Source of the DNA: JANXQZ01 sp038225555
Lineage (GTDB): Bacteria; Acidobacteriota; Terriglobia; Bryobacterales; Bryobacteraceae
Direction of reading: 5' to 3'
Length of the DNA stretch: 64,000 bases
Assembly (NCBI GenBank): GCA_038225555.1
Contig: JBBRRB010000005.1
Location: forward strand, 62,001 to 126,000
Shown here in pieces: positions 61,601 to 64,000 of this stretch. The position numbers were made by a program, and so were the translations under genes. The notes under the pieces are model-generated. The model was not told the origin of the DNA. It saw only the letters and a list, made by a program, of their open reading frames with translations, and searched no databases. Position 1 is the first letter of the stretch; every line of letters starts with the position of its first letter.

Positions 61601-62367
61601 AAGTTTCCGGCGGCCAATCGGTTACCACTCAACCATTCTTCGAGGCGGCTTTGGGTGGCGCGAGTTCTCCCTATTGCGCGAAGTTCGCAAGCTGCACCGC
61701 GGCTGTCGCCTCGAATGAAAAGGCCAACATCACGACTACTCAAGTTTACAGTTTGTGGCTCAATTTGAACAAAGCTCCGGGCTGGACGCAAGGCCGCACC
61801 CTGCTTGCCGTACCGGCGATCAATGGCGGCAATGTGGCCACACAGCTTTCCTCCGTCCAGTTCATCAATTCGCTGGGGCATGGAAACTACAACGCCGCGT
61901 TCATGTCGTTCACGGCCAAGGATTGGAAGGGGCTGACGGCACGTTCCAACTTTACTTGGGGACGGGCGTTGGGCACGGGAAGCGTGGTCCAGGCCAGCAG
62001 TTCCATCACGGTGCCAGATCCGTACAACTTTAAAACGTTTGGAACGTACGGAGTGCAGCCGTTCGACTATAAGTTTGTCTATAGCCTGCTGATGCTGTAT
62101 CAGCCTCCTTTCTTCAAGAACCAGCACGGCTTGGTCGGGCATGTGCTGGGTGGATGGAGCATGGCACCCCTGTTCACTTGGCGCAGCGGTGCCCCGGAAA
62201 GGGTCAACGTTGGCATCAATGCCCAAGCCTTTGGAGAGATCTATGGGGGGAGCAACTCGGCCAATTTCGAAGAGGCGGCCGGGGCTTCCCACTACACGGG
62301 TGGAAGCTCTGCGAACTATAACGTCACATCGAGCAGTTCAGTGGGATCGGCGGGAAATCCAGCGTAG
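58687..62367 (+). CDS. Oar-like TonB-dependent receptor 3, truncated by in-frame TAG
   Basis: The open frame of 1226 residues has a signal peptide (LFLGLFFNLCATQSWAQ-like, residues about 18-38) and a carboxypeptidase-regulatory-like domain (GVVTDQQSAVIAGANVRLVD). Plug motifs follow (GFQLDGGNNSDDMAG, SNQTADFNGAAGSQVQMVTRRG), then a long beta-barrel. It stops at TAG 62365-62367 after SSVGSAGNPA. The same frame continues for 120 codons downstream with receptor-like strands and a typical end GLRLRF, so the natural protein would be about 1347 residues. Losing the terminal strands and the C-terminal phenylalanine would block outer-membrane insertion. Function is unlikely unless the TAG is an error or is bypassed. 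Confidence 0.88.
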   Translation: MQVRVRRHSASFLFPGVFAALVLGLFFNLCATQSWAQVAAGTVTGVVTDQQSAVIAGANVRLVDPTTNSVYTAISNSVGRYSIVNVAPGAYDLTVTKEGFTSSKVSSQKVEVGEVLTLNVALQVGMTATTVEVKASAGAELQTLNATIGSTITNDSLQLLPNLGRDASTLSILQVGVAPGGNVAGAATDQNGFQLDGGNNSDDMAGTNTTYTPGNGYSGSGSTGGTPTGVIPTPIESIEEFKINTSNQTADFNGAAGSQVQMVTRRGTNGFHGALYEFYFGSNVGAANLWKNNHTLVNGHATPLPSTHRNRFGGAVGGPLTPRFWGGKTYFFTNYEGSRFPNTVSFERGVPTELLRLGVLQLPNSTGALTAYNLNPTPVTYKGTTYQPAMCAGVLCDPRGLGLNPIIQKIWGTLPLPNDPQYTSGTVVDGINAQGYLTNLSLPQSSDFGVVRVDHDFGDKWKFTSSYRYYRFSQLVNTQTDIGGVLPGAVKGQATSYAARPQKPSYLVAGLTGTITPNITNDIHFSYLRNFWQWGTAAGPPQLPGLGGAVEIGGESRNALIPYNVNSQDVRQRFWDGHDYTLNDSASWLKGNHLIQFGGTYQRNFDFHGRNDNGVGIDTSPTYQVFGGSGISNTNYPVPSGLPSNQLTNYTNLYNEILGIVIQPQVMYSRTGKALTLNPVGTPGFDQSVIPSYNLYASDTWHLRSDLTVSYGLSWGLAMPPYEINGKQVQLVDEANKPVSVEQFLKTKATAALAGQNYNPTVGFSTIQNVNGDHKYPFSPFYAGFSPRLSAAWSPSFHDGILGSVLGGGKTVIRGGYGRIYGRLNGVDLVLVPLLGTGLLQAVSCIGASSSGKCLGPGGVTPTNAFRIGADGLTAPLPIVSPTLSQPFFPGVSGNAAAADGSVLDPKLRPNHSDEYNFTVQRAFSNKLTMEVGYIGRKISNEFQVINLDAVPYMYTLGGQSFASAYAALYQQVSGGQSVTTQPFFEAALGGASSPYCAKFASCTAAVASNEKANITTTQVYSLWLNLNKAPGWTQGRTLLAVPAINGGNVATQLSSVQFINSLGHGNYNAAFMSFTAKDWKGLTARSNFTWGRALGTGSVVQASSSITVPDPYNFKTFGTYGVQPFDYKFVYSLLMLYQPPFFKNQHGLVGHVLGGWSMAPLFTWRSGAPERVNVGINAQAFGEIYGGSNSANFEEAAGASHYTGGSSANYNVTSSSSVGSAGNPA

Positions 62368-62727
62368 GGCGGGTCGGGTATAAACATCTTCTCCGATCCG
62401 GCTGCCGTTTACGCGGAGTTCCGGCGTCCGATTCTGGGTATAGATACGAACTCCGGAGGGGCCGGGGTGATCCGGGGCTTTGGCTTCTGGAATCTGGATG
62501 CAACGATCTCGAAAGACTTCAGGGCGACCGAGCATATCGGCGGCACGCTTCTCTTTCAGATCACCAACGTGTTGAATCACTTCCAGCCGGACGATCCGTT
62601 TAACACCAGCTCGAGCAATTTGAATTTGGATAATCCAAGCACGTTTGGGGTAGTCACGAGCCAGTTCACAACGCCAAACGGCGCTCAATCGAGATCGATG
62701 GAGTTTGGCCTAAGGCTGCGCTTCTAG
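62368..62727 (+). pseudogene. Separated C-terminal end of TonB receptor 3
   Basis: In the same frame as the upstream gene, directly after its TAG, are 119 codons reading GGSGINIFSDPAAVYAEFRRP, FGFWNLDATISKDF, LLFQITNVLNHFQPDDPFN and the end GLRLRF. These are the last barrel strands of an Oar-type receptor. It has no own start or ribosome-binding site that would make a useful product. The natural stop at 62725-62727 is also TAG. Confidence 0.85.
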
Positions 62728-62743
62728 ACCGTCAAACACTGCG

Positions 62744-62766
62744 GGGCAGCCAATCCAGGGCTGCCC
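62744..62766. repeat. Hairpin repeat (GTGGGGC type, copy 3)
   Basis: GGGCAGCC (62744-62751) and GGCTGCCC (62759-62766) form an 8-base perfect stem with loop AATCCAG. It lies between convergent genes, and shares GGGGCAGCCAATC with copy 2. It may act as a bidirectional terminator. Confidence 0.6.
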
Positions 62767-62772
62767 TGCCAG

Positions 62773-63447
62773 TTATCGTTCGCCGTTGGCGATGTGCAAG
62801 CCCTTGTGGATGGCGTAAAGCGCGAGCTCCAGCCGATCCGAAACACCCAGTTTGTCGAAGATATTATGAAGATGGTTCTTTACCGTCTGCTCGCTGATAA
62901 ACATCTTCTCGGCCATTTCTTTGTTCTTAAAGCCTTGGGAGACCAATTGAACGATCTCGCGCTCGCGCTGACTTAAAGGCGATCGTTCGCGGGTCTTCCC
63001 GCCCTGCGATATGCTTCCCGCTTCGCCTGGGGCGGCAAACTGGCGCATCACGGCAGCCGTGGTATGGGAATCCAGCCAGATTTCCCCGCCATACACCTTG
63101 CGGATGCTCTTAACAATTAGATCTGGAGCGGTCTGCTTCAAAACGATCCCAGAACAGCCCAGCTTCATGGCTTGAACAAATTCGTTCTTATCCTCAGACG
63201 CGGTGAGAACGATTACCTTGGTTTTATTGTTCGATTGCTGCAGCACCTGCAGCGCCGCCAAGCCGTCCAGATTGGGCATGCGGAGATCGAGCAAGAGGAT
63301 ATCCGGTTCGAGTTCCTGAAGCCGGTCGAGAACCTCGCGACCGTCGGATGCTTCTCCGATTACCTCAAAATCCTCTTCCAAGGTCAAAAGCTTTCTCAGT
63401 CCGTCACGGACAATTGGATGATCATCTGCGATGACAATTCGGATCAT
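62773..63447 (-). CDS. NarL/FixJ-type response regulator
   Basis: The frame is open from 63516, but the ATG at 63447, with AGGA five bases ahead, starts directly at the receiver (MIRIVIADDHPIVRDGLRKLL) and gives 224 residues. The receiver has Asp54 in ILLLDLRMPNLDGL, with the Thr and Lys switch positions in VIVLTASEDKNEF and SGIVLKQTAPD. The C-terminal LuxR-type helix-turn-helix carries LSQREREIVQLVSQGFKNKEMAEKM, FISEQTVKNHLHNIF and KLGVSDRLELALYA. It regulates transcription on phosphorylation by an unlinked sensor kinase, since none is beside it. It converges with the broken receptor gene across hairpin copy 3. Confidence 0.93.
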   Translation of the reverse strand: MIRIVIADDHPIVRDGLRKLLTLEEDFEVIGEASDGREVLDRLQELEPDILLLDLRMPNLDGLAALQVLQQSNNKTKVIVLTASEDKNEFVQAMKLGCSGIVLKQTAPDLIVKSIRKVYGGEIWLDSHTTAAVMRQFAAPGEAGSISQGGKTRERSPLSQREREIVQLVSQGFKNKEMAEKMFISEQTVKNHLHNIFDKLGVSDRLELALYAIHKGLHIANGER

Positions 63448-63801
63448 AGGCTTCCTGCTTTCCGGGAAATTCGACCGAATCGGCGTTTCCTGAACTGTGC
63501 TTAAACCTTCGTTCATACTTTCTTATCGTCCGCCTGAAACATTCGTCCTACAGAGTACTGGTACGAGAAGGCCTTGAAGTAACACTTAGTTTTGCCTCCG
63601 AAAACGCCTTAACCCTACAGGCTCAAAGCCATACAACTACATGAATATTCGGAGCGGGACCACCCATCGGTACTAGAGCACTAAGCCGGTAAGTACTTGT
63701 TACATAACAGCTTTCTCGAATCGTATTTGATTTAGGGTATCACGGGATTAGCCGTACGGTCGATAGTTTTTTGTAAAGAGGATTAATATCCAGGGCCTAC
63801 T
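63448..63801. other. Intergenic region, no supported gene
   Basis: The region upstream of the response regulator is AT-richer than its surroundings, for example around 63700-63790, and should hold its promoter. No convincing promoter hexamers, hairpin or coding frame could be picked out. Confidence 0.45.
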
Positions 63802-63981
63802 TTATAAGATTGCCCCAAGTTGCTTCGCGGTTACCAGGGCAATGCCGCCCATTGTGAGCCAAAGCCACAATATCTCGGCCTGAACCGCCCAGAGGAGAAA
63901 ACGTCCGCGCCAGCCCGCAGCGGCAACAATCACGATTGCCAAAGTGTTAAGGGCAAGTAGTGTTCCTAGAACTTTCAGCAT
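63802..63981 (-). CDS. Small two-helix membrane protein, unknown
   Basis: A 59-residue frame from ATG 63981 to TAA 63802 reads as two hydrophobic helices (LGTLLALNTLAIVIVAAAGW and LWLWLTMGGIALVTAKQLG) joined by a short WRGRFLLWAVQAEI loop. The frame stays open upstream to the window edge, so it could be the end of a longer gene. No ribosome-binding site is clear and no family is recognised. Confidence 0.4.
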   Translation of the reverse strand: MLKVLGTLLALNTLAIVIVAAAGWRGRFLLWAVQAEILWLWLTMGGIALVTAKQLGAIL

Positions 63982-64000
63982 GTGCGTGGCGTGGGACCCT

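Noticed and set aside
61303..62292. Minus-strand 329-codon frame opposite TonB receptor 3
   Set aside because: It is antisense to an obvious receptor barrel with no independent evidence.
56787..62367. Amber (TAG) recoding to explain two internal stops
   Set aside because: TAG terminates many intact genes in the window, so sense decoding would extend those proteins; mutation or error is simpler.

Overview
The window looks like chromosomal DNA from a soil Acidobacteriota of the Bryobacterales/Solibacter type. This is inferred from gene content, not from a marker gene. The signs are three very large Oar-like TonB-dependent receptors with an N-terminal carboxypeptidase-regulatory-like domain, two PEP-CTERM proteins (one with HAF repeats), a BACON-DUF4214 exoprotein, two ECF sigma/zf-HC2 anti-sigma cassettes, high GC, and scattered GTGGGGC-type hairpin repeats. 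No rRNA, tRNA, CRISPR array, prophage or intact IS element was seen; the only mobile trace is an IS630-type transposase remnant near 52.8 kb.

Layout. 1-6.0 kb: mostly minus-strand housekeeping and stress genes (partial cstA, DinB, a TIM-barrel epimerase, Fsr-like MFS, a methyltransferase, two VOC proteins) with an MscS channel on plus. 6.1-9.9 kb: a beta-trefoil lectin facing a two-gene unit made of a TIR protein and a STAND-like ATPase with a roughly 100-residue glycine-zipper membrane region. This unit is the best candidate here for an undescribed system. 10-15.5 kb: small proteins, an orphan B12-binding domain, a NYN-LOTUS RNase-like protein with RidA, and an FHA-GAF-PP2C phosphatase. 15.5-19.2 kb: rlmH, an FAD oxidoreductase and an HAF PEP-CTERM protein. 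19.5-24.1 kb: ECF sigma, anti-sigma and TonB receptor. 24.1-28.8 kb: small stress proteins and a second receptor. 28.8-36.9 kb: two kinases, one a 2269-residue soluble hybrid kinase with about a dozen 92-residue HAMP-pair repeats. 37.3-46.4 kb: YtxH pair, pgm, aidB, a GH18-CE4-GT2 fusion, a lipoprotein and a degenerate Wzt-like protein. 46.4-51.1 kb: a second ECF/anti-sigma cassette that ends in a TPR-CHAT protein. 51.2-54.5 kb: exoproteins, the IS remnant and csbD. 54.6-56.7 kb: purC-cvpA-gph. 56.7-63.5 kb: a RoxA-like dihaem protein and a third TonB receptor, each broken by an in-frame TAG, then a NarL-type regulator.

How it fits together. The receptors, secreted lectin and PEP-CTERM proteins point to a polymer-feeding lifestyle at the cell surface. 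The two sigma/anti-sigma cassettes are related to each other but drive different outputs, a receptor in one and a CHAT protease-like protein in the other. TAG is the normal stop of many intact genes here, so the two internal TAGs are better read as mutations or sequencing errors than as recoding. All functional calls are from motifs read by eye; no database search was run.
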